Positions 52,973 to 62,222 of a stretch of 64,000 nucleotides of DNA are shown in pieces. The notes beneath the pieces are model-generated. The model saw nothing but the letters and a program-made list of their open reading frames with translations. It was not told the origin of the DNA and ran no database searches. Origin of the DNA: Micromonospora sp. KC213 (GTDB lineage: Bacteria > Actinomycetota > Actinomycetes > Mycobacteriales > Micromonosporaceae); contig NZ_SMKF01000005.1 of assembly GCF_004348325.1 (NCBI RefSeq), positions 30,905-94,904 on the forward strand. The letters are read 5' to 3'. The stretch's first letter is position 1; each line of letters begins with the position of its first letter. The position numbers and the translations under genes were made by a program.

Positions 52973-53791
52973 TCACCGGAAGGTCACCACGTCGGGCGCG
53001 CTGACATCGATCGTGTCGGCCTTCCGACCGAGCAGCGCGGTCGCCACCCGGGCCTTGTCCGGGGAACGGGTGGCATCGCCCCAGACCACCGTACGGTCCC
53101 CGCGCAGGCTCAGGCTGATCCGCGCCAGTCCCGCCACCGTCAACTCAGTCAGCTCGGCCCGCAACTGCGGGGTCAGCGCCGCCAGCACCTCCAGCGCCGC
53201 CCGGGTGCCCGGATCATCCGGCCCCGGGGCGTCCACCCGGACCACCGGCAGCCCGTCCGGCACCCCGTCCACCATCCGGAACGGCACCCCGCTGCCGTCG
53301 ATCACGGCGTACCGCCCGTCGCGCGGCACCACCGCCGCACCGGTCCGCTCGACCACCGTCACCACAAGCGTCCCCGGCCAGTCCCGGGTCACCGTGACCC
53401 GTTCCACCGGGGGCAGCGCACCAATCCGACGGGCGGTCGCGGCCAGGTCGACCCGGGCCAGCGGCACCCCGTCCGGCACCGCCGCGGCGTCGCGCACCTC
53501 GACCGGGGTGACCAGGTCGGCCCCGACCACCCGCACCTCGCGCACGCCGAACAGCCCGGTGCCGAGCACCGTCCAGGCGACCAGGCCGGCGACCGCGAGC
53601 ACGCCGCCGGCCACCGCCCAGGGCAGCGCCGCCCGCATCCGACGCTGCCGGGCCCGGGCCATGAACCGCCGGGTCGACGGCGGGACCGCGTCGCTGCCCG
53701 CCCGGACCAGCTGCCAGCGGCGGACCGGACCGCGCCGAGGGCCGCCGGCATCCGACCCGGCGACCCGGCCCCGGGCCGGGCCCGGGCTCAT
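52973..53791 (-). CDS. ftsQ: Cell division protein FtsQ
   Basis: A 272-residue division protein: basic cytoplasmic part (1-50), one membrane helix (~55-76), POTRA domain starting at FGVREVRVVGADLVTP and the FtsQ domain to the end (VVERTGAAVVPRDGRYAVID). It links septal wall synthases to the ring. ATG 53791 overlaps the murC stop (ATGA). Confidence 0.92.
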   Translation of the reverse strand: MSPGPARGRVAGSDAGGPRRGPVRRWQLVRAGSDAVPPSTRRFMARARQRRMRAALPWAVAGGVLAVAGLVAWTVLGTGLFGVREVRVVGADLVTPVEVRDAAAVPDGVPLARVDLAATARRIGALPPVERVTVTRDWPGTLVVTVVERTGAAVVPRDGRYAVIDGSGVPFRMVDGVPDGLPVVRVDAPGPDDPGTRAALEVLAALTPQLRAELTELTVAGLARISLSLRGDRTVVWGDATRSPDKARVATALLGRKADTIDVSAPDVVTFR

Positions 53792-55254
53792 CCGGCGGTG
53801 GAGGCCGCGCCGTCCGGGTCGACGGCGGCGCCCCCGGTCCGGGCCAGCAGGGCGTCAAGGAGCTGATCGCCCATCAGGGAGATCGGCGGCGCACCCATGG
53901 TCACCACCACGTCGCCGGGACGGGCCCGCCGCGCCACCTCGACCGGGGCGTCGTCCCAGGAGTCCACGAAGACCTTCTGCTCCCCGGCCAGCGGGACCGC
54001 CTCGACCAGCGCGGCGGAGCCCTCCCCCGGCTGGCGCAGCTCACCCGGGCCGAAGACCTCCAGCAGGACCAGTTCGTCGGCGATCCCCAGCGCCGCCGCG
54101 ATCTCGGCCTGCAGGTCCCGGGTGCGGTAGAGCCGGTAGGGTTGGAACACCACGATCAGCCGGCCGTCCCCGGCCACCTCGCGCAGCGTCCGCAGCGCGA
54201 GCGTCATCGAGGTCGGGTGGTAGGCGTACTCGTCGTAGACCAGCACGCCGTCGGCGACGCCCTTGCGCTCGAAGCGCCGGCGCACGCCGGGAAACGCGCC
54301 GAGCGCCGCCTCCGCCGCCTCGACCGGCAGCTCCAGCAGGTACGCGGCGAGCACCGCCGAGGCGCTGTTGAGCCCCATGTGCCGACCGGGAATCGGCAGC
54401 CGGATCTCGCCCAGCGAGCGGCCCTCGACCTCGGCCAGGTAGCGCACCCCCTGCGCGGAGGAGGTGATGCCGCTCAGCCGCAGGTCGGCGTCGGGCGCCT
54501 CGCCGTAGGTCCAGACCCGACGGCCCTCGGCGCGCAGGGTCTCGGCCAGCCGCCGCCCGCCCGGGTCGTCCGCACAGGTGATGATGAACCCGTCCGGGTC
54601 GGTGAGCCGGGCGAACTCGGCGAAGGCCGCCTCCAGGTTGGCCAGGTCGCCGTAGGTGTTGAGGTGGTCGGCCTCGATGTTCGTGATGATCGACACGTAC
54701 GGGCGGTAGATCAGGAACGAGCGGTCGCTCTCGTCCGCCTCCACCACGAAGTACTCGCCGGTGCCGTGGTGCGCGCCGGAGCCGACCTCGGAGATCTCCC
54801 CGCCGATGACGAAGGACGGGTCGGTGCCGGCCTGCTGGAGCACCATGGTCACCATCGAGGTGGTGGTGGTCTTGCCGTGGGTGCCGGCCACGGCCACGGT
54901 GCGCCGGCCGGTCATCGCCGCGGCCAGCGCCTCCGAGCGGTGCAGCACCCGCAGACCGCGTCGGCGGGCCTCGGCCATCTCCAGGTGGTCCTGCGGGATG
55001 GCCGAGGAGTAGACGACCGTGTCCACGCCGTCGAGGTTCGCCGCCTCGTGGCTCATGTGGATCGTTCCGCCCAGCGCCCGCAGGCCGGCCAGGGACGGCC
55101 ACTCGCGCAGCTCGCTGCCGGAGACCGGCAGGCCACGGGTGAGGAAGAGCCGGGCCAGGCCGCTCATGCCAACCCCACCCACCCCGATCAGGTGGATCCG
55201 GCCCAGGTCCTCCGCGGTGAGCGTGCCGGCCGGGGTGAACTGCGCGGTGTTCAT
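53788..55254 (-). CDS. murC: UDP-N-acetylmuramate-L-alanine ligase
   Basis: A 488-residue Mur ligase adding L-Ala to UDP-MurNAc. Rossmann motif GVGGVGMSGLARLFL at ~25, ATP loop VAGTHGKTTTTSM (~123), and EADESDRSFL with DEYAYHPTSM in the central and C-terminal domains. GGGAAGG precedes ATG 55254. It overlaps ftsQ by four bases. Confidence 0.97.
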   Translation of the reverse strand: MNTAQFTPAGTLTAEDLGRIHLIGVGGVGMSGLARLFLTRGLPVSGSELREWPSLAGLRALGGTIHMSHEAANLDGVDTVVYSSAIPQDHLEMAEARRRGLRVLHRSEALAAAMTGRRTVAVAGTHGKTTTTSMVTMVLQQAGTDPSFVIGGEISEVGSGAHHGTGEYFVVEADESDRSFLIYRPYVSIITNIEADHLNTYGDLANLEAAFAEFARLTDPDGFIITCADDPGGRRLAETLRAEGRRVWTYGEAPDADLRLSGITSSAQGVRYLAEVEGRSLGEIRLPIPGRHMGLNSASAVLAAYLLELPVEAAEAALGAFPGVRRRFERKGVADGVLVYDEYAYHPTSMTLALRTLREVAGDGRLIVVFQPYRLYRTRDLQAEIAAALGIADELVLLEVFGPGELRQPGEGSAALVEAVPLAGEQKVFVDSWDDAPVEVARRARPGDVVVTMGAPPISLMGDQLLDALLARTGGAAVDPDGAASTAG

Positions 55255-55285
55255 GAGACGTACCTTCCCGTCGCGGCGGCGGGCC

Positions 55286-56392
55286 TCATCGGGCCACCGC
55301 CTCGTAGACGAAGTTCAGCAGGGCGACGTCGCCGTCCCGCCGCCCGTACGCGGCCGCCGCCGCGCCCATCGCGTGCAGCCGGCGCGGGTCGCGCAGCAGC
55401 GGGACCACCGTGCGCTCCAGCCAGGCCGGGGTCAGCTCGGCGTCGTCGACCAGCAGCCCGCCGCCGGCCTCCACCACCGGCAGCGCGTTGCGCTTCTGCT
55501 CCTGGTTGGAGTGCGGGTACGGCACGTAGATGGTGGGCAGCCCGATCGCGGCCACCTCGGCGCAGGTCATCGCCCCGCCCCGGGCCAGCATCAGGTCGGC
55601 GGCGGCGTAGCCCAGCTCCATCTCGGACAGGTACGGCAGGGCCACGTACGGCACCGGCAGGTCGGTGGGGATCGGCACCGGCTCGTTGCGGGCGCCCATC
55701 ACGTGCAGCACCTGCACACCGTTGCGGGCCAACTCCTTGGCCGCGCCGGAGACCGCCAGGTTGATCGAGCGGGCACCCTGCGACCCGCCGGCGACGAAGA
55801 GCACCGGCAGGTCGGGACGGAGTCCGAAGTGGGCCCGGGCGGCGTCGCGCAGGGCGGCGCGGTCCAGCCCGGCGATGCCCCGGCGCAGCGGCACACCGAC
55901 CACCCGCGCGTCGCGCAGCGACTCGGCCTGGGCCGGCTGGTGCGGGAAGCCCACTGCGATGTTCTTCGTGAACTTCATTCCGAGCCGGTTGGCCACGCCC
56001 GGCGGAACGTTCACCTCGTGGATGACGATCGGCAGCTCCCGCCGCCAGGCGGCGAGGTAACCGGGAACGGAGACGTACCCGCCGAAGCCGACCACCACCT
56101 CGGCCCGCACCTCGTCGATCACCTTGCCGGCGGCGCGGGCGGCCTTCCACATCCGGTCCGGGGTACGCACCAGGTTCATGTTGACCGAGCGGGGCAGCTG
56201 GTAGGCGGGGATCTGCCGCAGGTCGTAGCCGGCCGGCGGGATCAGCTCGTTCTCCAGGCCCTTCGCGGTGCCGAGGCAGGTGATCCGGACGCCCGGGTCG
56301 TGTCGGCGCAGGCAGTCGGCGAAGGCGAGCAGCGGGTAGATGTGGCCACCCGTGCCCCCTCCGCAGAGCACCACCGAACGCAGCGGACCCAT
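55286..56392 (-). CDS. murG: Lipid II synthase, UDP-GlcNAc transferase MurG
   Basis: A 368-residue GT-B glycosyltransferase that adds GlcNAc to lipid I. The first G-loop is GGGTGGHIYP (11-20); VVGFGGYVSVPG is the second; GGSQGARSIN and ARGGAMTCAEVAAIGLPTI are in the C-terminal UDP-GlcNAc site. HEVNVPPGVANR replaces the more usual HEQNAxPG, with the essential His and Glu kept. ATG 56392 shares its A with the ftsW stop (TGATG). Confidence 0.96.
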   Translation of the reverse strand: MGPLRSVVLCGGGTGGHIYPLLAFADCLRRHDPGVRITCLGTAKGLENELIPPAGYDLRQIPAYQLPRSVNMNLVRTPDRMWKAARAAGKVIDEVRAEVVVGFGGYVSVPGYLAAWRRELPIVIHEVNVPPGVANRLGMKFTKNIAVGFPHQPAQAESLRDARVVGVPLRRGIAGLDRAALRDAARAHFGLRPDLPVLFVAGGSQGARSINLAVSGAAKELARNGVQVLHVMGARNEPVPIPTDLPVPYVALPYLSEMELGYAAADLMLARGGAMTCAEVAAIGLPTIYVPYPHSNQEQKRNALPVVEAGGGLLVDDAELTPAWLERTVVPLLRDPRRLHAMGAAAAAYGRRDGDVALLNFVYEAVAR

Positions 56393-57924
56393 CAGCGTCT
56401 CCTCTCGCTCGCCGTACCGCCCCGGCCCCGGGCCTGCCGGGCGCCGGGCGACACGGCCTTCTCGTCGGACCGCCGCGCTCGCGACCGGGGTACGGACCCT
56501 CGGGCAGCCGGTGGCGTCACCGGGCGGCGACGCCGGCCGGGAAGCGGCGGCAACGGGGCCCAGACTAGTCGGACCCATCGGGCCGGTGGACGGGCGTGCA
56601 GGGCTCGGGCCGCGTCGGGTTCGGCGCGGGCGAAGGAGGCGAGCATGCCGATCGCCGCGAGCGTCACGACCAACGCGCTGCCGCCGTCGGAGATGAATGG
56701 CAGCGGCACCCCGGTCAGCGGCAGCAACCCGGTCACCCCGCCGACGTTGATCACGGCCTGACCGACCAGCCAGGCGCTGACGCCCGCGGCGGCGAGCCGG
56801 CGGAACGGATCCTCCACCCGGCGGGCGATCCGCAGCCCGGTGAAGGCCAGCACCGCGAACAGGGTGAGCACCACGACGCAACCGACCACCCCCAGCTCCT
56901 CGGCGATGACGGCGAAGATGAAGTCGTTGTGCGCCTCGGGCAGCCAGTTCCACTTCAGGCTGCCCTTGCCCAACCCGACCCCGAACCAGCCGCCCTGCTC
57001 GATGGCGTACCGGGCCTGGATGATCTGGTAGCAGTTCGGCAGGTCGAGCTCGAAGCAGGTCTTCGGGTCCGGCGGGTCGAGCCACATGGTCAGCCGGCCC
57101 AGCCGGTAGTTGTCGGCGTCGCGCGAGCCGGAGCCGGCACCGAGCGAGGCGGCGGCGACCAGCAGACCGACACCGAGCAGCCCGACGGCGGACAGGGCGG
57201 CGAAGACCCGCATCCGTACGCCGGCCGCCCAGAGCAGCCCCACCACCAGCGCCAGCAGGCACAACATGCTGCCCAGGTCGTTGTAGCCGACCAGCACGAA
57301 GAGCAGCCCGACGACGGGGAACAGCGGCGTGGCCAACTCCTTCCACCAGCCCAGTGCGGCCCCCTTGCGGGCCAGCACGTGCGCGCCCCACAGCACCAGC
57401 GCGAACTTGGCCACCTCGACCGGTTGGATCGAGATCGGGCCGAGGTAGAGCCAGAGCAGCTCGGCCGAGAGCGGGCCGATCGACTCCACCCGGAACAGCG
57501 CCTCCAGGGCCACCAGCAGGTTGAGCAGGAGCAGCAGCGCCACCGCGACGCCGAGCGCGGGCCGGCTCAGCGCCCGGAAGCTGCGGGCGGGCAGCCGCTG
57601 GCAGGCCCAGAACGCGACGACCCCGATCACCGCGAAGACCGCCTGCTTGGTCACCGAGGCGGCGGCGTCGCCGTTCTTGGTGGCGAAGTCCTTCACGCTG
57701 GTCGCGGAGAAGACCATGGTGAGGCCGATCAGCAGCAACAGGCCGGCGCTGGACAACAGCAGGTAGTAGGAGGCCAGCGGGCGGGCCAGCAGGCCGCGCA
57801 GCGCCGCCAGGCCGCCGGCGGTGTCCAGGCCGGCCGCCGCCGGCGGATCCGGGGTACGCCCCGCGTCCGCGCCCCGCCGGGGCGGTGCCTGTGTCGCCGT
57901 GCCGGTTGTTGGTTCCTCCCCCAC
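56392..57924 (-). CDS. ftsW: Septal peptidoglycan polymerase FtsW
   Basis: A ~510-residue SEDS glycosyltransferase with ten membrane helices (~50-425). YLGPISIQPVEVAKFALVL, GYNDLGSMLCL and PLTGVPLPFISDGGSALV are the SEDS signatures; the Asp in the periplasmic loop region IEQGGWFGVGLGKGS context is as expected. The C-terminal ~90 residues are basic and disordered. GTG 57924 is a tentative start, as the longer frame begins in the loop of the hairpin at 57993-58023. Stop shares a base with the murG start. Confidence 0.93.
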   Translation of the reverse strand: MGEEPTTGTATQAPPRRGADAGRTPDPPAAAGLDTAGGLAALRGLLARPLASYYLLLSSAGLLLLIGLTMVFSATSVKDFATKNGDAAASVTKQAVFAVIGVVAFWACQRLPARSFRALSRPALGVAVALLLLLNLLVALEALFRVESIGPLSAELLWLYLGPISIQPVEVAKFALVLWGAHVLARKGAALGWWKELATPLFPVVGLLFVLVGYNDLGSMLCLLALVVGLLWAAGVRMRVFAALSAVGLLGVGLLVAAASLGAGSGSRDADNYRLGRLTMWLDPPDPKTCFELDLPNCYQIIQARYAIEQGGWFGVGLGKGSLKWNWLPEAHNDFIFAVIAEELGVVGCVVVLTLFAVLAFTGLRIARRVEDPFRRLAAAGVSAWLVGQAVINVGGVTGLLPLTGVPLPFISDGGSALVVTLAAIGMLASFARAEPDAARALHARPPARWVRLVWAPLPPLPGRRRRPVTPPAARGSVPRSRARRSDEKAVSPGARQARGRGGTASERRR

Positions 57925-57992
57925 CTGCTCATCATCGCGGTTGCGGCGCGCCGGTTCCGGTCGTTCGGCGCGGTCGGCGTGTCGAAATGCGA

Positions 57993-58023
57993 AACGGGGG
58001 CCCACCGACTATGGGCCCCCGTT
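57993..58023 (-). terminator. Perfect 12-bp hairpin between mraY and ftsW
   Basis: AACGGGGGCCCA (57993-58004) pairs perfectly with TGGGCCCCCGTT (58012-58023) around a 7-base loop, 16 bases after the mraY stop. On the minus strand it is followed by TTTCGCATTT, giving a terminator-like outline inside the dcw cluster. Confidence 0.7.
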
Positions 58024-58038
58024 CGCGTCGCTCCCGGT

Positions 58039-59172
58039 TCAGCCCATGTGGGCCAGGAAGTCGCTGTAGAACAGCCCGAGGGCGATGGCCACGCCGATGC
58101 CCGCGATGATCCAGAAGCGCACCACGATGTTGACCTCGCTCCAGCCGGCAAGCTCGAAGTGGTGCTGCAGGGGGGACATCCGGAACACCCGCTTGCCGGT
58201 GGTCCGGAACGAGATGATCTGGATCACCACCGACATGGTGATGATCACGAAGAGCCCGCCGATGATCGGCAGCAGCAGGATCGTCCGGGTGGACATCGCC
58301 ATGCCGGCGATCAGCCCGCCCAGACCGAGCGCGCCGGTGTCGCCCATGAAGATCCGCGCCGGTGAGGTGTTCCACCACAGGAAGCCCACGCAGGCCCCGG
58401 CCGCCGCCCCGGCGATCAGCGCGATCTCCAGCGGATCCCGGACCGTGTAGCAGTAGTTGTTCGGGTTGCTCATGTAGGCCTCGTCGGCGCACCAGTGCCG
58501 GTACTGCCAGAACGCGATCAGCGCGTACGCGGCGAGGACCATCACCGAGGCGCCGGTGGCCAGGCCGTCCAGACCGTCGGTGAGGTTCACCCCGTTGGTC
58601 GCCGCCATCACCACGAAGATGAAGACGATCACCGCGCCGACCTTGGTGAGGTCCAGCGCCGGGATGTCCCGGATGAAGCTCAGCGTGGTGCTGCCGACGG
58701 TCTCGGTGTTGGTGACCGCCCCCGACGGGCCGGTCATGCTGCTCGGGAAGTACAGCGCGACGACGCCGAAGACCGCCCCGACCAGGATCTGCCCGAACAG
58801 CTTGCCCCGCTTGTTGAGCCCGCCGCTGTGCCGCTTGCGGACCTTGAGGAAGTCGTCGATGAAGCCGACCGCGCCGGAGAAGACCATCAGCCCCAGCAGC
58901 ACCAACGCGGTGATGGTGGGCTCCACCTGGGCGATCTGCGCGTCCGGGAGGGTGGTCAGGGCCAGGTGACCGGCGACGTACGCGATCACCGTGGCCAGGA
59001 TGAAGACCACGCCGCCCATCGTCGGCGTGCCCTTCTTGCCCTGGTGCATGGCCGGGCCCTCGGCCCGGATCGGCTGGCCCGCCTTGAGCCGGGTGAACAC
59101 CCGGATCGCGATCGGGGTGCACAGCAGCGAGACCAGGAACGCCACGCCGATGGCGACGATGACGGCCCTCAC
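58039..59172 (-). CDS. mraY: Phospho-MurNAc-pentapeptide transferase
   Basis: A 377-residue ten-helix enzyme that makes lipid I. DDFLKVRK near residue 108, [10 protein letters not shown] near 198 and the HHFE segment [11 protein letters not shown] at ~335 hold the Mg-binding and catalytic residues. GTG 59172 overlaps the murF stop (GTGA). A strong hairpin follows the gene, and no murD comes next. Confidence 0.97.
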   Translation of the reverse strand: MRAVIVAIGVAFLVSLLCTPIAIRVFTRLKAGQPIRAEGPAMHQGKKGTPTMGGVVFILATVIAYVAGHLALTTLPDAQIAQVEPTITALVLLGLMVFSGAVGFIDDFLKVRKRHSGGLNKRGKLFGQILVGAVFGVVALYFPSSMTGPSGAVTNTETVGSTTLSFIRDIPALDLTKVGAVIVFIFVVMAATNGVNLTDGLDGLATGASVMVLAAYALIAFWQYRHWCADEAYMSNPNNYCYTVRDPLEIALIAGAAAGACVGFLWWNTSPARIFMGDTGALGLGGLIAGMAMSTRTILLLPIIGGLFVIITMSVVIQIISFRTTGKRVFRMSPLQHHFELAGWSEVNIVVRFWIIAGIGVAIALGLFYSDFLAHMG

Positions 59173-60611
59173 GCCGCGCCCTCCCCGTCCGCGACGGCAG
59201 GGCTCGCCGGCCCGCCGTCCGCGTCGCCCCCGGGGGCGGCCGCGCGCAGCGCGTCGGCCACCTCCCAGGTGCGGTACCGGGAGCCCTTCACCAGGACGAC
59301 GTCACCCGGTCGTAGCTCGCTGCGCAGCACCTCGACGGCCGCCGCCTGATCGGTGAGCAGCACCGACTCTCCTCCCCAGTTACCTACCGCTGTCGCGCCC
59401 TCGTGAATCGGCGCGGCCGGCTCACCCACCACGAGCAGCCGGTCGACACCGAGCTCGGCCGCCAGCCGGCCGACCTTGCGGTGCCCCTCGCGTTCGTAGT
59501 CGCCCAGCTCGGCCATGTAGCCGAGCGCGGCGAAGGCCCGCCCACCCCGGCGCATGCCGGCCAGCGCCCGCAGCGCCACCGCCATCGACGCCGGGTTGGC
59601 GTTGTACGAATCGTCGATGACGGTGACCCCGTCCGGTCGCTCGAAGACGTCCATCCGACGGGTCGAGACCAGCCCCAACTCACCCAGGGCCGCCGCCACC
59701 TCAACCGGCGGCATCCCCAGCTCGCGGACCACCGCCGCGGCGGCCAGCGAGTTGGAGACCTGGTGCCGGCCGGTCAGCCCGAGCCGTACCGGCGCGCTCC
59801 CCTCCGGGGTGACCAGGGTGTACGACGCCCGGCCCCGGTCGTCCAGGGCCACGTCCACCGCCCGCACGTCGGCGTGCGTTGCCTCCCCGTAGCGGACCAC
59901 CCGGGCACCTGTCCGGGCGGCCATCGCGTCGACCAGCGGGTCGTCGGCGTTCAGCACGGCCAGCCCGTCGGCGGGCAACGACTCGACCAGTTCCCCCTTG
60001 GCCACCGCGATGTTCTCCACCGAGCCGAACTCGCCCAGGTGCGCCACACCGACGTTGAGCACCACGGCGATGCGTGGCGGCACCACCTCACACAGGTACC
60101 GCACGTGCCCGATCCCCCGGGCGCCCTTCTCCAGCACCAGGAAACGGGTCCGCGTCGTGGCCTGCAACGCCGTGTACGGATGCCCCAGCTCGTTGTTGAA
60201 CGACCCCGGCGGGGCCACCGTGGGCCCGAGCCGGACGGTGAGCTGGGCGATCAGATCCTTGGTGGTGGTCTTGCCCGACGAACCGGTCAACCCGATCACC
60301 GTCAACTCCGGCAGCCGGTCCACCACCGCGCGGGCCAGCCGGCCCATCGCGGTCAGCGCGTCGTCCACCAGCACCATCGGCACCCCGGGCAGCTCGCGGG
60401 TGCCGAGCACCGCCACCGCACCGGACGTCACCGCGGCGGCGGCGTAGTCGTGCCCGTCGACCTGCTCGCCGGGGAAGGCGACGAAGAGCGCCCCGGCGGT
60501 GACCTTGCGGGAGTCGAACTCGACCGGACCGGTCACCCGGGCCTCGGGGTCGGCGGCGAGCAGCCGGCCCTCGACCGCCGCGGCGACCTCCGCCAGGCTC
60601 AGCGCGATCAT
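59169..60611 (-). CDS. murF: UDP-MurNAc-tripeptide D-alanyl-D-alanine ligase
   Basis: A 480-residue Mur ligase. ATP loop [14 protein letters not shown] (~110), NNELGHPYT, and [13 protein letters not shown] in the C-terminal domain match MurF. It attaches D-Ala-D-Ala to complete the pentapeptide. ATG 60611 overlaps the murE stop, and the end overlaps mraY, so murE-murF-mraY is tightly coupled. Confidence 0.96.
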   Translation of the reverse strand: MIALSLAEVAAAVEGRLLAADPEARVTGPVEFDSRKVTAGALFVAFPGEQVDGHDYAAAAVTSGAVAVLGTRELPGVPMVLVDDALTAMGRLARAVVDRLPELTVIGLTGSSGKTTTKDLIAQLTVRLGPTVAPPGSFNNELGHPYTALQATTRTRFLVLEKGARGIGHVRYLCEVVPPRIAVVLNVGVAHLGEFGSVENIAVAKGELVESLPADGLAVLNADDPLVDAMAARTGARVVRYGEATHADVRAVDVALDDRGRASYTLVTPEGSAPVRLGLTGRHQVSNSLAAAAVVRELGMPPVEVAAALGELGLVSTRRMDVFERPDGVTVIDDSYNANPASMAVALRALAGMRRGGRAFAALGYMAELGDYEREGHRKVGRLAAELGVDRLLVVGEPAAPIHEGATAVGNWGGESVLLTDQAAAVEVLRSELRPGDVVLVKGSRYRTWEVADALRAAAPGGDADGGPASPAVADGEGAA

Positions 60612-62131
60612 GGCCGACCCGCCCGGTCGCCGAAGCGGGCGCCGAGCGCCGCCGCCAGCTCCACCCGGTCGTCGAACGGGTGGACCTCGCCGGCGATCTC
60701 CTGACCCCGCTCGTGGCCCTTGCCCAGCACCGCCACCACGTCACCGGGCTCGGCCAGCCGCACCGCCTCGTCGATGGCGGCCCGCCGTCCCGGCACCTCG
60801 ATGATCCGGGCCGCGGTGCCCGCCGCGTACGCCCCGGCGAGCACCTCCGCCCGGATCACCGCCGGGTCCTCCGTGCGCGGGTTGTCGTCGGTCACCACCA
60901 CCACGTCCGCTCCCTCCGCCGCGGCGGCGCCCATCACCGGCCGCTTGCCCCGGTCCCGGTCACCACCGGCGCCGATCACGCAGAGCAACCGCCGGGCGCC
61001 GGTCTCGCGCAGGGCCGCCAGCGCGGCCACCACCGCGTCGGTCTTGTGCGCGTAGTCGACCACACCGCGCACCGGCGCGTCCCCGCTGACCAGCTCCAAC
61101 CGCCCCGGGACCCCGCCGCAGGCGGCCACCCCCCGGGCGGCCGTCACCGGGTCGACCCCGACCGCCACCAGGCTGGCGATGGCCAGCAGCGCGTTGGCGA
61201 CGTTGTGCCGGCCGGGCAGGGCCACCCCGGCGGGCACCACCACGCCGCCGGGACCGTGCGCGGTGAACCGCTGGGCGTACCCCTCGCCGCCGACCTCGCC
61301 GGCCCACCAGGTGGCGGTGGGATCACCGGCGGCCGAGTAGCTGACGGTGGCCGGCCGGAACAGCGGGCGCAGCGCCGGGTCGTCGTGGTTGAGCACCTCG
61401 ACCGCGCAGCGGCCGTCGAAGAGCTTCGCCTTGGCCGCGAAGTAGTCCGCCGCGTCGGCGTGGAAGTCCAGATGGTCGGAGCCGAAGTTGGTGTACCCAC
61501 CGACACCGAACCGCACCCCGCCGACCCGTCCCATCGCCAGGGCGTGGCTGGAGACCTCCATCACCAGCGCGGTCACCCCCCGCTCCCGGGCAGCGGCCAG
61601 CATGGCGTGCAGGTCGGTCGCCTCGGGGGTGGTGCGCACGCTGTCGACGACCAGGTCGCCCAGACGGGTCTCGACGGTGCCGATCAACCCGGTGACGTGG
61701 CCCGCGGCGCGCAACCCGGACTCCACCAGGTAGGCGGTGGAGGTCTTGCCGGCGGTGCCGGTGATCCCGATGACGGTCAGCGCCGCGGTGGGGTCGCCGT
61801 AGACGGCAGAGGCGAGGTCGCCCAACACGGCCCGGGGATCGCCGGCGACCAGGGCGGGCAGCCCGGCCTCGGACACCGCGGCGGCGCCGGCCGGGTCGGT
61901 GAGGGCGGCCACCGCGCCGGCCGCCGCCGCGGCGGCGGCGAACTCCGCGCCGTGCCGGCGGGCGCCGGGCAGCGCGGCGTACAGGTCGCCGGGGCGGATC
62001 TGCTGGCTGGCGTGGGTCACCCCGGTCACCGCCAGGTCGGCGGCACCCTCCGGCGGGGCCAGCGCGAGCCGCGCGGCGAGGTCGCCGAGGCGCAGTGCGG
62101 GCACGGAACGGGGACGCGGATTGCCGGGCAC
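60608..62131 (-). CDS. murE: UDP-MurNAc-dipeptide meso-diaminopimelate ligase
   Basis: A 507-residue Mur ligase. ATP loop GITGTAGKTSTAY, then VVVTDDNPRTEDP with the DNPR motif that marks meso-diaminopimelate specificity rather than lysine, as expected for this group. The N-terminal uridine domain covers ~1-110. GTG 62131 follows a TAGGGT box by eight bases and may be leaderless. Overlaps murF by four bases. Confidence 0.96.
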   Translation of the reverse strand: MPGNPRPRSVPALRLGDLAARLALAPPEGAADLAVTGVTHASQQIRPGDLYAALPGARRHGAEFAAAAAAAGAVAALTDPAGAAAVSEAGLPALVAGDPRAVLGDLASAVYGDPTAALTVIGITGTAGKTSTAYLVESGLRAAGHVTGLIGTVETRLGDLVVDSVRTTPEATDLHAMLAAARERGVTALVMEVSSHALAMGRVGGVRFGVGGYTNFGSDHLDFHADAADYFAAKAKLFDGRCAVEVLNHDDPALRPLFRPATVSYSAAGDPTATWWAGEVGGEGYAQRFTAHGPGGVVVPAGVALPGRHNVANALLAIASLVAVGVDPVTAARGVAACGGVPGRLELVSGDAPVRGVVDYAHKTDAVVAALAALRETGARRLLCVIGAGGDRDRGKRPVMGAAAAEGADVVVVTDDNPRTEDPAVIRAEVLAGAYAAGTAARIIEVPGRRAAIDEAVRLAEPGDVVAVLGKGHERGQEIAGEVHPFDDRVELAAALGARFGDRAGRP

Positions 62132-62139
62132 GGCGTCAG

Positions 62140-62145
62140 ACCCTA
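62140..62145 (-). promoter_or_regulatory. murE -10 box (TAGGGT)
   Basis: Read on the minus strand, TAGGGT ends eight bases before GTG 62131 in the 91-base gap after ftsI. The spacing is one base longer than at other leaderless-looking starts here. It would allow murE-murF-mraY to be made independently of ftsI. Confidence 0.4.
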
Positions 62146-62222
62146 CCCGGTCGTCCGGTTCCGGCCGTACAGCCGCCCCGGTGGTTCGTCCGCACCCACC
62201 GATGATGTCGCGCCGTGCCTGC

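Noticed and set aside
58004..58005. GTG 58005 as ftsW start
   Set aside because: It lies in the loop of a perfect terminator-like hairpin and would add an uncharacteristic N-terminus; GTG 57924 is more credible.
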